The notes under the pieces are model-generated. The model saw only the letters and a program-made list of their open reading frames with translations, was not told where the DNA came from and did not search any database. Below, piece after piece: positions 1 to 11,973 of a stretch of DNA of 64,000 bases. Where the stretch lies: positions 33,068,027 through 33,132,026 of the forward strand of contig CM035233.1 of assembly GCA_020226215.1 (NCBI GenBank), written 5' to 3'. How positions within the stretch are numbered: position 1 is the first letter of the stretch; each line of letters opens with the position of its first letter. The DNA comes from Sindora glabra. Its lineage: Eukaryota; Streptophyta; Magnoliopsida; Fabales; Fabaceae. Both the position numbers and the translations under genes were made by a program.

Positions 1-3000
1 AAGGCTATATGCCTTTAAGATTACATGTTGAAATTAGTCAAAACAAGAAATTTAACTCACTAATTTGGGAAGGATGCTAGTTAATGAAAGGTAGTGCCAG
101 TGGATTTCGACCTTATTATTTCAATTTTCTGGTATTCATGATATTTGAAACTAGAAGGTTAGGAAACTAATCCCTTTGAGTTAATCTTGTAGTGGGGGTT
201 TACTATAGGCTAAAACCATCCACTATAACATCACTCACACCTTGAAATTCTAAACTTCTAGTTGTGTATTTTGATAAAATAATTTATAATTAAGATTGGA
301 GAACTAGGTGACTGGTCCAATAGAAGGCTTTTCTTTAAAGTGATTAAACATAGAATAGTAAGTATGGAAACTTAATATGTAATTACTAAACTTGTATTCT
401 AATCTAATGAATTTTTTAGTAAAATATATGCATAAACATATACTTACTTAATTATGAACATTAAACATAAATTTATAGATCTTATTAAGATAATCATTTT
501 TACAAAAATAATAGCAAATGGTATACATGTTACCATCTTGTTACTTCCTTAAACCTTATGATTCTCTCCTTCAGCTTTTTGTCACCTACTGCTAGGCATG
601 CCTCCTTTTCCTTGAAAGAAAAATGCTAAGGCATTAGGCCAACTTCCTTACAATCACATATCCATATATCCCACAAAATTTTTACAAAACATAGGGATAC
701 AAGGCCTTATTGTAACAAAAGATTTTCGATATAGTCAAAATACCATTTTTTCCATGTTATTTTGTTTCATATCCAAAACAAGCTTGAATAAATTAGTTAC
801 AACAAGATTCTAATGTTTATATATATGATTCAAGAGTACATAAAGTCCATAGGATTGATTCTATAAAGTCCATAGCATCATGTTTAAATGTTCCATAAAC
901 AAGTCATGGGTAAAAGTCTATACAAATTCCATGTCTTCCATGCCCATATAGTTATAAAGTTTAAATTTTATTTATGAAATTTATTCAATTCTAATTTCTT
1001 CCAAACTTATCAAAATATTAGTTTGACTTAGATGTTCATGTTTACACATATTGATTACAATTTTTACAATAAATATCCCCTAATTTCCATAGGTTACTTG
1101 TTAGCTATTCCAAAAGGAAAGCTTTAGGATTTTCTTGGAGGAAGCTCATGAGCAAACCTCTTACCCGTGGTTGTCCACCATATTTTTCCTAAAAAATGAT
1201 TTCTTTCTTTTACACATTAGAGTATCCAATTATTACAGCACTAAATTTACAAGCTTTTCAGCTTATAACATATGTTAGGAACTCTTGTATGCTCATATTC
1301 CAAATATCATGTTAAATTTCCTTTTTACTTATGCTAGTGCTCTACAAATCTTAGTACATACACTAAGGTTTGTATAAATCATACATGGTTATTTCATGTT
1401 AATAATGAGCATATAAAGTTCCTAAAATAATTTATTAAAGTTACATGAGTTATACTAGAGAAATTTTCTAATAGCATATATACATGCATTTTGACATGTT
1501 CAAGAGTTCTATCTTCACTAAGAGATTTCAAAAATTTTAATTAAGCCATAATCATGTCACTATCTACTTCAAAACATATTTTTCCCTAATAAAAACCTAA
1601 AAGAAGACTAAGTAAAAAATTACATGTGGAGTACTCATTGGTGGCAAAAGCCTAATCAAAATTTTATCAAACTACCTTTTTTTAGTGAAATCAGGATTTT
1701 TAAGCAAAAAAGTTAAAACCTTTATTTTTCTCTTAATTTTGTAAAATTCATAAAATAAAAATATGTAGGAAAAGTTTTCTATAGTTGCTAGCTAGTGGAA
1801 AATCTTAAGCTTGTTGGAGGTTAAAAAGGAAGATTTTAGTATTTTGCTTAAAATGGTGAGGTGTAGTATAGTTAGAATTTGCTAAGGTTGGATATGAAGC
1901 CTTGTTGCCTCCTTAGAAAGATAAAGGATATGAGAGAAAGGAGAGGAAGAAGTCTACATGTGTGAAAAAAAGTGAGGAAAATTTGATGTAAGGGTTATTC
2001 TTTGAAGGGGATTGAAATGGTACTTAAAAGAAGACCAAAAGAATAATAGTTTTATTCCCTGTATATTAGATTTTATGGAGAGTGTTTGTTAGGACAAAGT
2101 TAGCCAATTATATTTAAATTTTTGTTAAACATAATGTTGAAATATAGTAATGAGATTCAAATTTTACTAAGGTGAAAAAGAGGCTTAAGATATAATGGAT
2201 ACAACTACCTAAGATACTAATGACAAGTACTTATGTAGAAAAATTTTTATACCTCTTTTGTAACCAAGGATTATTTGCATGAATTTAAGGCCATGATAAG
2301 GCCTTTTATCGACTTTCATGGATTAATTAAAGTATAATATATGTGTTAAATTGTAAACACTTAATTAAACATAAAATTAATTCCTAAGAAGGTTAAATCA
2401 TGATTTTTCAAAAACTTTAAGGGAAAATTCATGATTTTTGAAAATAATTATATTTTTTTATAATTTAGATGATTTTCAGTCCAACTTTTCGATGTTCAAA
2501 AATTTTATGGAGAAATATGAAAAATCTCACAAATTCATAATTATATCATGATATTGTAATTTGTGTGATTCACATAAAAGTTTATTTGGGATCCTCCAAA
2601 TTCATTTATATTTTTATGTGTTTGAGAAACATAATAAGGGTCTAAAAACATTAATTCTATAGTTTTCAAAATTAAAATTCATTTTTAGTGCCCCTTTCTT
2701 TTTTTTTTATTAATTTTAAGGTTTCCTAGCATCTATATTTTACTGTTTAATTGGTAATTAGGTTTTTTTAAATAAGTGGTTTCAATTTCTTTCAACAAAA
2801 CTATAGAATTATCATTTAGAAATTCATATCTCATTCCAATTTTCTAGATATGATCCTAATTACTTAGGTTTTGGCTTCTTTATGCCAATTTGGACCATTT
2901 TACCCCTAAGTTAAGTTAGAATTACATTTAGGACCTTTTAGATCTTGGGTTATAGTTTTAAGCCTTCCTTTTAATGGTCTAACCAATTTTCCTTATTTAA

Positions 3001-3241
3001 ATGGATAAAAATCCATTTTTAAATTGGGCTATAGCTCATTTTTTTCCTTTTCGATCCATTTAAGCTCCTTAAAAATTGGCTTATTAAGGCCCTATTTTTG
3101 GAAAGTTATTCAACTCCAAGTTTGTAAATAAAAATCTAATTCTAGCTTTAACCCTTATTCTAATAAAGCTATATTAATTTTATTAGTTCCCAAGTTGTGT
3201 TAGTAGTGATCTAATTAGTTGGATTTTTAATGGATGTTAGA
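1..3241 (-). mobile_element. 3' LTR of nested gypsy element B, cut by window edge
   Basis: This is non-coding LTR sequence. The right edge is set by a purine tract on the minus strand (3254-3241), after which the LTR reads TCTAACATCC, a worn form of the usual TGTAACATCC. The first 390 bases or so match 44384-44776 in the same order and orientation, which makes the two regions the LTR pair of one element. By that match about 1.1 kb of this LTR lies left of the window, giving a full length near 4.3 kb. Next to it (3242-3718) is the C-terminal end of a minus-strand pol. No open frame of note lies inside. The family is inferred as Tekay/Del-like from the pol tail and purine-tract context. Confidence 0.72.
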
Positions 3242-3254
3242 AATTCTCCCATTT
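3241..3254 (-). other. polypurine tract of element B
   Basis: On the minus strand the bases read AAATGGGAGAATTT directly before the LTR start. This is the plus-strand primer position of an LTR retrotransposon. It fixes the 3' LTR edge and shows that element B runs right to left. Confidence 0.65.
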
Positions 3255-3718
3255 AATGGAATTTGTCATCAAATTTCCAATTTAAGAGATAGAATGGACA
3301 AAATTACCAATAACATATTTTCATTTATAAAATTAAATTTGAATCTTACCAAATAACTTAGAATGCTTTTCTTGCATTATTGTCTCTAATTCCTAAATTA
3401 TTTTTATTCTTTGTGTTTTCCTATAAGATTTTCTCTATTGGCACTTCCTTAAATTGAAGTTTCCGAATTTGATGATCCAAAAATTTTATCAAACATTACC
3501 CACAAGCTAGTTTTTTATCTAATTGAACTTGTTCATTTTTAAGAACATGTGACTCATCTAGAATGTAATTTTATGGCATAAAGATGTGAAAAATAAGGTG
3601 TATAGGTTTCATGCTATCAAGTAATTTCAATTAATATGCCACATTTTCTTTTTGCTATGTAACGTTGAAGAGTATGATGTATATGGGTGCTAACTTCCAT
3701 ATTTTACCAAAGCACATT
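3242..3718 (-). pseudogene. element B pol, C-terminal end (integrase tail)
   Basis: Reading the minus strand from 3718 downward gives the end of a Tekay/Del-type pol. There is a segment like DPSHVL near 3550, then DHQIRKLQFKEVPIEKIL near 3470-3410, which matches the conserved linker before the chromodomain-like tail of this lineage. Stops and frameshifts follow, then the purine tract. The matching upstream part of the integrase is at 11974-12215, on the other side of element A. The two halves are therefore one gene split by insertion. The product is dead; the interest is its value as a join marker. Confidence 0.75.
3714..3718. repeat. target-site duplication of element A, left copy
   Basis: ACATT lies directly left of the TG end of element A. 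The right copy at 11969-11973 is GCATT, so four of five bases agree and the difference is a transition. Confidence 0.55.
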
Positions 3719-5443
3719 TGTCACAACCCATTTAGGTTATGACAGGTGTGGAACCTATTTCTTGGTTTCTATTAGCATAATTTAATCTTATAACTTGGTA
3801 TTATTACATAAATACTAACAAACAAACTTATTTTATAAACATTATTAAAAATATATACAAATAAGTCTTTATACAACTTCATATACACACCATTCTAGAA
3901 GGCCTAAAATATATCTATTTACAAGCTACAAAATAACATTAGCTATTTAAAACAAGATAGGCTTATAGATTTTTGCTCCAAAACAACTAGCGGAGGAGAA
4001 GGAGATTCTACAACAAAATATGAAAAATAAAACATTTTAAAACCTATAACTTAACAATTATACAATTTACTTAATAAGAAAATCATAGAAACATTTTGGT
4101 GCATCTAAGGCATAACAACTTTTCAAACCACATCATTTCTCAATTCATGGAACATTTATATATATAACATAACTAATGGTAATAATTAATAAATAAAAAA
4201 ATGAATCTTCTTATGCTTCCTAATGAACTTTATCATTTCATAAATCCAATCTTGTTCATATAAAACCAATCTTATATTTTTATAAACATTTACTCGAATC
4301 CAATACTATTCATTTATCATATCATTTTAGCATCCCCTTCCATAATTCAAAAATAATCACATTCCTTTTAGGAATTTCATCATTAAAATCATAAGCAACA
4401 ATATTCATATGAATAGTACGTAGATATTGGAACTATATAAGAATATAACACCTTAAAATACCATAAAATAAAGAAAACAAGACAATAGGGGAAATACTCA
4501 TGTATTTACTCAAGTATAGGGATCTAGAAGCAAATCCTAACCCTTACAATTGAGTATATACTCGCTTATGGGTGTTTAAAGGTAACTTTTGATGTCATAC
4601 TCAAGTATATACTTGTTTATGGCCATCTAGAGATCCTTATTTCTGAGGTACTTAAGTGTAGACATCCAGGAGCAACTCTAGAGCCATACTTAAGTATGTA
4701 TTGAAGTATCAACCATGTTTTGTAGAATTTCTATAAAATATATTATATATTTGGTTAATTCTTTCTTAATCCAACACTTACATAGCAAATAGGTAAAGTC
4801 CAACATAACCTTATCATCTATACTCATTCTCAAACTACTAACATAAATAATTCATACCATAGTGCACCTTTTCAACATTTAATTATCATTTTTTGCAATA
4901 TAACAACATTAACACTTAATAAAATGGAATCATACAAAAATCATTTAATTTAAGTAGATTGTTTACTTACCTAAGTATAAAGAAAATTAAAGAAAGGTTG
5001 AGGTGTAGGTTGGTTTCCCTTAGGTTGATTGGATGATATAAGTATTTATTTGAATTTCCTTAGTTAATTATGATTAAATCTTGATGGAGATGAATTTAAG
5101 GATAAAAGAAAAGGAAAAGTCTAGTGGTAAGAAACAAAAATGCAAGGAAAAAAATATGTTTTAGGGAGTTATAAAGTGTTAAGGGTATTTTAATAACTTC
5201 AAGTCAACTTAAGGGAAGTTTAAGGAAAACTATTCCTAAATCTCCATTATACATACCTACTTAATTTTAACTTCACACAAACCTCGAGTTATTTTATTTC
5301 TTCTTATTCTTACCATAAAATTCTAATTTTCCACATAAAATCATGTTCTTAGACACAAACATAACAATCAATTAATTATCACAGTCATAAGTATATTAAT
5401 AAAAAGAAATAAAATAAACCTTGATTTTCTATGAGGTGTAACA
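3719..5443 (-). repeat. 3' LTR of element A
   Basis: The LTR is 1,725 bp. On the + strand it opens TGTCACAACCC and ends GTGTAACA, so on its own strand it starts TGTTACACC and ends with CA. It matches 10263-11968 along its length, including the 48-49 bp tandem repeat. The purine tract lies directly right of it. Confidence 0.88.
4490..4720. repeat. tandem repeat in LTR A, period about 49 bp
   Basis: About five degenerate units occur, near 4499, 4551, 4601, 4650 and 4688. Each is centred on a dyad-like core such as TACTCAAGTATATACTTG, followed by a spacer like TTATGGCCATCTAGAG. The same array is in the other LTR (11040-11270), so it belongs to the element and predates insertion. Confidence 0.7.
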
Positions 5444-5460
5444 ATTTTCCCCATTTAAAG
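5444..5460 (-). other. polypurine tract of element A
   Basis: On the minus strand CTTTAAATGGGGAAAAT precedes the LTR start TGTTACACC. A GGGGATGAATT motif just upstream is typical of this lineage. Confidence 0.75.
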
Positions 5461-8400
5461 AATTCATCCCCAAATTCTTAAAAGTATAACTATATATATT
5501 TTGTTAAATTGATTAACTATATGATTTTATAAAATAAATTATGGTATTTTCCTAAGTCCTTTCTTTTATACCATGTCATTCTCATGAAACCTTTATTGAA
5601 GGTAATTTCTTAGATCTTAGCTTTTGAATCTAGAAATTTAAGATCCTTATTGATCGTTCCTTATGGGATAATTTTGAATTCCATTCAAGTGGGTCATGTT
5701 GTATAATGTAGCATGCATCAATAATATATTTTCAGAGCATACTCACATGAAATATTAGATGAGTGACATGCAAACTATTTGATTAATCCAATTAGTGTGT
5801 AGCTATTCCAACTCACTTAATAATGGGAAAAAAAGCAAATGTAATAAGGTGTTAACTTGCCTTTCTTGCCAAAATACATAATTCTTTTAATAGATGAAAC
5901 TTCTAAGAAGGCATATCTCCTTCTTGAAACTCTAATTCCTTTATCCTCTTATTTGTACATAATTTTTAAAGGTTTTGAGTTGTTTTCAATCAAATCTTTA
6001 TGATTTTTACTTTTTCTAATGTATCTATCACTAAATTAGGTCTAATAGTTTTGCTTCTTTTAGTTTAAACCATCCTATAAAGGATCTATATCTTCTGCTA
6101 CATAAAACTTCATAGGGTGCCATTTTAATACTAGACTAATAGTTGTTATTGTATGCAAATTCAATTGTGGTTGGTATTTTTCCTACCCACCTTTAAATTA
6201 GAATGTGCAAGCTCAAAACATATCTTCTAAAATCTAAATGATGCATTCTAATTGTCTATCTACTTATAAATGAAAAGTTATGCTAAAATTCAATTATGTT
6301 CCTAAAGCTTACTAGAAAGATTACCAAAAATGATCGATGAACTACATGCCTTGATCTAAAATGATAATGAGTGGTACCCCATGTAATGGAACTATCTTAC
6401 CTAAATAGACATGTATGTACTGCCATTGTAGAATGAGTAATCCTAACTAGTAGGAAATGAGCTATTTTAGTTAGTTAGTCAATGATCACCAAATTGAATC
6501 AAACAGTTTTTTGTTTTAAGTTAAGCCAATAAGAAAGTTTATAGTTACTCTTTCTCACTTCCATTCAAGAAAAGAAAGGAGTTAGTGCAAACTAATAGGT
6601 CTTTAGTATTTTATTTTCACTTATGACATATGAGATACTTTAATATATAGTTGAGCATATCTCTATTCATTCCTCTTTGCTAAAAGCTCTATTACAAGTC
6701 ATTGTACCTTTTTGCCATGCTAGAGTGCATGTTATAAAATGAATAGTGAGATTGATGTAGTAATTAGTTCCTTTCATTACATAAAATGAATAGTGAGATT
6801 AATGTAGTAATTAGTTCCTTCCATATGTGGGAACCTATAGTCACCTCTAATATCTAATTACTTAACTAAATATTCATTATGATCTAACATTGCTCCCTTC
6901 CCTAAGGTAAGATACTAAAAATCTTGCTTTTAGGACTTTTTTATTTTTTATATAATATAGATTGAACTAAACTTCTATAATAATCACTATTTGATATTCA
7001 GCTTGAATGCTGGATAAAACTCTTAAGGATTTCCTACTCAATGCATTCATTAATACCTTTACCTTGCTAAAATGGTAATGAATATGTAATTATAGTTTTT
7101 AACAAGTTCCATTCATCTTTATTGCCTCATGTTTAAGTATTTTTTATCAAATATATATTTTAAACTTTTATGGTTAATGTTCATTTCATATGTTTCACCA
7201 TATAGGTAGTGTCTTAATATTTTTAATGTGAAAACCACAACAGTCATTTCAAGATCATGGGTAAAGTAGTTAAGCTTATGCTTCTTTAGTTGCAATGATG
7301 GGCATATAATAACTTTCCTATTTTGTATTAACACATACCTAAACTGGTGCAAGATGCATTATATTAAACTATAAAGCCTTCAGTACCTAATAAAAGAGTC
7401 AAGATTGAAGTCAAAGTTAAACGAATCTTTAGTTGTTGGAGGTTACTTTCACATTTGTTGGACTATTCAACTTTGGTCAATAAGGATGCTACCTTGGAGA
7501 AATCTTTCAAAAACTGCTGGCAATAACTTGCCATTTTGAAGAAACTTCAAATTTTTAATACTATTATAGGCCTTGCCTAAGTTGTAATTACTTTAATTTT
7601 TTAAAATTTAACTTGAATGTCATTCTAGGATGCTACATGTCCTAAGAACTTTACACTAGTTAGCTATCGCACTTAGAGAATTCAACATATAATTGGTCTT
7701 CTTGTAGGATTTGTAAGATGGTTTCAAGATGCTACATATATTCTTCTTCACTTTTGGAGTAAATTAGGATGTCATAAATAAATGCAATCATGAAATTATG
7801 AAACACAAGTTTAAAAATTCTATTCATAAGATCCATGGAAACTACAAGGTTATTAGTTTGCTCAAGAAACGTAACCAATAATTCATAGCTACTATAACAA
7901 GTTCTAAATGCATTTTAGAAATGTCTTTCTTCTAGATCATCAAGTCGTGATACTAGGATCACAAATCAATTTTTGAACTTGTAATTGATCAAACAAATAA
8001 GCAATTCAAGGTAAAGGATATCTATTTTTAATCATCATTTTGTTTAGTAACTAGTAATTAGTGTATAATTGTAAAGTTCCATCTTTCTTCTTAACAAATA
8101 GTACTAGTGCTCCCTATAGTAATGAAGTAGGATGAATGAATCTTCTAACAATTGACTCTTGTAGTTTTCTTCTTGAGCTCTTTTAGTTTAGTTGGTGCCA
8201 TTCTATATAGTGGTATTAAGATTAGATTTGTGTTGAGGCCAATTCAATGTTGAACATGATTTCAAGGTTAAAAGGTAATCCTAACAATTCTTGTAGAAAT
8301 ACATATAAAGATTCCCACATGATTAGACCATCATTGATGTTAAGAAGAGGTTGATTCAAATCTTAGATTACTATCAAGTATGCTATGCATCCATTCTTGA

Positions 8401-8900
8401 TAAGCCTTTGAGCTTTAATGTTAAAAATTATTCTAGCAATTTCAAAATTCTTCTCTTTGAAACACAACAGGTGTGCCCCATTTACAATAAAAGTTATTAT
8501 TTTTTTAAAATAGTCCATTTGCTCATGATATGTAGATAACCAATCCATTACCAAAATGATATTATAATCTATCATTTCTAACAAAATTAAATCAGTATGC
8601 ATCAATTGATCATATAGATGAATAGACAAGCATATATAACTAAAATGGTTGCTAAAGTTTTGTTTAGTGGTGTAGCTACTGGCAAATTAGGGAGATAAGG
8701 TTATCAAAGAAGCAAATTTTATAGAAATAAAGAAGTAATAGCTCCTAGATCATATAAACTATGAGCTTAAAAATGTTTTATTTCAAAAATACCTACAACC
8801 ATAGCATTAAACACTTTTGCTTCTTGCCTAGTTAAAATGAAAACTCTAGCTTAGTTTCCTAGTGCCTTCTTTCCCTAATTCTTGAATTTATCTTAGGTTT
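5461..8900 (-). pseudogene. element A pol: protease, RT, RNase H, integrase (broken)
   Basis: Reading right to left, the protease active site reads LYDLGA at about 8764-8751, where DTGA is usual. The protease-RT linker (8629-8363) contains ILVMDWLSTYH and a tail like KAQRLIKNGCIAYL, standard for Tekay/Del. The RT core reads FIYDILIYS at about 7785-7760, so the first aspartate of the catalytic FIDD pair is a tyrosine. RNase H (7352-7119) contains THDLEM and LYGETYEM, then HKSLKYIFD. The integrase GPY region near 6125-6050 reads YEVLCSRRYRSFIGWFK. Stops and shifts occur throughout. It once encoded the enzymes of retrotransposition and cannot now. Confidence 0.85.
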
Positions 8901-8979
8901 AACTAGGGTTATAGGTTAAGCCATTGGTGCACTTTATTGCAATGTTAGGAAATTCACACTATAGGTAGGAGGATTTCTT

Positions 8980-9943
8980 AGGAAATTTCTCCTTTTATGG
9001 CCTAATTGGCCATATTGGTAACACATAATATTTATTTGAATACAAGGTCCCTAATGTTTGTTTCTACATTGAACACATGTAAATAGTTCCCCTTTGAAAC
9101 TATCCTTACTTTGAAATTATTCATTTCTAAAGCTAGTTGGAGCATTAAAATGAAATTGTTGGCTTTTTTGACCTTTCCCTCTTAAAGTCCACTAAATGAA
9201 TTTTTTAGATATGTTAGGCTTAAGAAAGATTGATTTCCTTCACTATAAGGAACATTGGGATGAGGCATCCCTTTACCCTAATTGAAAAATTAGGTCTTTT
9301 TAACCTACTTCATTTTTTTCCTCTAAACTATGCTTATCTTTTCTTTTATTTATTTATTTTAACTTGCAATGATTGATCAATAATTTCCTAGTGAGTGGTT
9401 GTCCAAGTAATATGAATAACATTAACATAATGATCTTGCAATCCATGCATAAATATCAATACTTTAGCTCACTCATTTAGAATTAGGTAACTTGTATAAC
9501 TAGATAAGCAAGTAAACTATGCATCGTACTTATTGATGGATAAAGAAACCTACTTTAGATATTTAAAATCCTTTATTTTGGCTTCCTTCACAAAGATGGT
9601 AAGTTGGCCTCCTTACTCTCTACAATGTTGGAAAACTAATAGTTTGTAGCATCCTTTAGTCTGTACCCTACTAAATTATAATCATTTGATATGTATAAGA
9701 AAGCATTCTTCCATATCTCTCAATTTGCACAAGAAGCTAATAAGGATCTAAATTTAGATCCATACTAGTAGAATAAGGTGACTTCAACTTATTAAATTTA
9801 TGAATGATGCATAATTTATTTTCTAAGTTCTCCCTAAGAGGAGATCTTTCTCTCTCTTTCTTTCTCTTCTCTAATTGAAGGCTTGATCCTAGTGATCCCA
9901 AGTTGGTTCTAATTTGTTTCTTAGTAGAAGGCCTATATTTCAT
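8980..9943 (-). pseudogene. element A gag (broken)
   Basis: This lies between the primer-binding site and the protease, where gag is expected. The N-terminal open stretch (9943-9737) is basic and ends in a segment like SPYSTSMDLNLDPY, the usual place of the gag N-terminal core. At 9026-8982 a CCHC zinc knuckle is still visible as CYQYGQLGHKRRNF. Its second and fourth cysteine positions are Tyr and Phe, so it would not bind zinc. The start at 9943 is only the first open ATG and is not proven. Confidence 0.6.
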
Positions 9944-10246
9944 TGGTCATTATCTATTGTTTAAAAGTAGCAACCTATGAAGAGATGTTCTAATCATTAT
10001 GTCTTTCATGTTGACCATTTTGAGCTTGAGAAACCCTTAATAACTCTTTATCACTAGGATTATTAGCTTAATGACTACTAAATTCTTCCATCCTTTCCTT
10101 TTATTGAAATAGTATTGGTGATATGTGATCTTAGGCGCACACATACCACTAATACAATTTTAACCAACACTAAATTAGGTAATCATAATCACATTCTTAA
10201 TTAACTTATCTAAGAACCTTATCTACCTATTAAAACCCTAGACCAT

Positions 10247-10259
10247 GCTTTAATACTAA
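10247..10259 (-). other. primer-binding site of element A (tRNA-iMet type)
   Basis: On the minus strand the bases read TTAGTATTAAAGC three bases inside the 5' LTR. The initiator-Met type site is TTGGTATCAGAGC; the differences are two transitions (G to A, C to T) and one G to A, as expected in an old methylated copy. Confidence 0.75.
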
Positions 10260-10262
10260 TTT

Positions 10263-11968
10263 TGTTATGACCCCCCAAATCTTGACTAGCATAGAACTCA
10301 TTTCCTAATTTCCATCAACCTAATTTGATTTTGTAACTTGGTATTATTACACATATGCTAGCAAATAACTTTGCTTTTTAAACATTATCAAAAATATATA
10401 CAAACAAGTATTCATGCTACTACATATACAAACCATTCTACAAAGGCCTAAAATGTACCTATTTAGAGGCTACCAAATAACTATGGCTACCTTAAACAAT
10501 ATAAGCTTAGAGATTTTCATTCATAAGTTACTGGTGCAAGATAAGGAGCTTTTACAATAGTATATGAAAAAAACATTTTAAAAATGTGAGTCTATAATTT
10601 AGGAAGTACACAATTTGCTTAATAAGCAATTCATACTAACATTTTGGTGCATACAAAGTATAATAAAGTTTTTAACTATATCATTTCTTAATTCTTGGAA
10701 CATTCATATATCCAACAAACTAATGGAAATAATTAATAAATAAAGAAAAGAATATAAATTTCCTTCTACCACTCAATTAACTTTATACCTTCATAAACCA
10801 AACCTTATTCCTTTGGGGATAACCTTATCTTTTCATAAATAATTTCCTAAATCCAATGCTATTCGTTTCTCACATCGTTTCACTACCTTTTTTATAATTC
10901 AATCATAATCACATTTCCTTTGAGAATTTCATCATTAAAATCATAAGCAACAACATTCATATATATAATGTGTAGACATTAGAACTATATTAGCATATAA
11001 TAACTCAAAATACCATATAATAAGCAAAACTTGATGATAGAGGAAATGCTCGCATATATACTTAAGTATAGGAGTCCAAATGTAAATCCTACTCTCATAG
11101 TTGAGTATACACTTGCTTATAGGTGTCCAGAGAAAACTTTGGATGTCATGTTTAAGTATGTACTCACTTATGGCCATTCGAAGAACCCTACTTCTAAGGT
11201 ACTCAAGTATGTACTTAACTATAACCTCTAAAGAGCAATTTAGAGCCTCACTTAAGTATCATCCTAGGTTCTATAGAATTTAAGAAAAAATACTGATTAT
11301 ATGGTTAATTCATCCCTAATCCATCACAACACAACAATATAGGTAAGATTAGCACGATTTTATCATCCATACTCATTCTTAAACTACCAATATAAATAAT
11401 TCATACCATAGGACACCTTTTCTACATTTAATTCTAAAAATTTCCAATATGACAATAATAACACTTAATAAGATGGAATTATACTAAAATCATTTGATTT
11501 AAGTAGATTTTCTACTTACCTAAGTAAGACGGAGATTAGAGGAAGGATGAAATAAGTGGCTTACCTTTAGATTAATGGGAAAATATAAGTGTTTCCTAGA
11601 ATTTGCTTAGCTAATTCTCACTAAATCTTGAAGGAGATGAATTTATGGATGAAGGAGAAGGAAAAGTCCGATGGTGAGCAACAAAAATGCAAGGAAAATT
11701 AGTTTAGGGAGTCGTAAGACATTGGAGGTGTTTTAGTAATGTTAAGTCAACTTAAGGGAAATTTAGGAAAAACTATTCCTAAATCTCTCTCATATATATA
11801 TATACTTAAGTTTGACTTCAAAAAAACCTTAAGTTAATTTTTTTCTTCATATTCTTACTATATAAAATTCTCTTTTTAAACATAACCACAATAATCAATT
11901 AATTATCATATACATAAATATATTAATAAAAAAATAAAATAAATCCTAATATTCTTTGGGGTGCAATA
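10263..11968 (-). repeat. 5' LTR of element A
   Basis: The LTR is 1,706 bp and pairs with 3719-5443. On the + strand it opens TGTTATGACCC and ends GTGCAATA, where the usual final ACA has become ATA. It holds a TA run near 11793-11812 that could serve as a TATA region for minus-strand transcription; this is inference. Confidence 0.88.
11040..11270. repeat. tandem repeat in LTR A, second copy of the array
   Basis: Units start near 11055, 11103, 11151, 11203 and 11251, a period of 48-50 bp. The core is again a palindrome-like run such as CTCAAGTATGTACTTA. Read on the + strand the array makes an open frame whose peptide repeats every 16 residues; that frame is a by-product of the DNA repeat, not a gene. 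Confidence 0.72.
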
Positions 11969-11973
11969 GCATT
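11969..11973. repeat. target-site duplication of element A, right copy
   Basis: GCATT follows the CA-type end of element A and pairs with ACATT at 3714-3718. Confidence 0.55.

Larger units (their letters stand above)
3719..11968 (-). mobile_element. gypsy LTR retrotransposon A (Tekay/Del-like), full length, decayed
   Basis: This is an 8.25 kb minus-strand element with two LTRs (10263-11968 as 5' and 3719-5443 as 3'), a primer-binding site, a purine tract, and a gag-pol in the order gag, protease, RT, RNase H, integrase. It sits inside the pol of element B: the integrase of B is read up to 11974 and resumes at 3718. The flanks ACATT and GCATT look like a 5-bp target duplication with one transition. 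All coding frames are broken by many stops. The order of domains and the iMet primer site place it in Ty3/gypsy; the assignment to Tekay/Del is inferred from pol motifs. Confidence 0.9.

Noticed and set aside
11040..11270. CRISPR-like regular spacing
   Set aside because: The units are contiguous degenerate tandem repeats within a plant LTR, with no unique spacers. No CRISPR array exists in this window.
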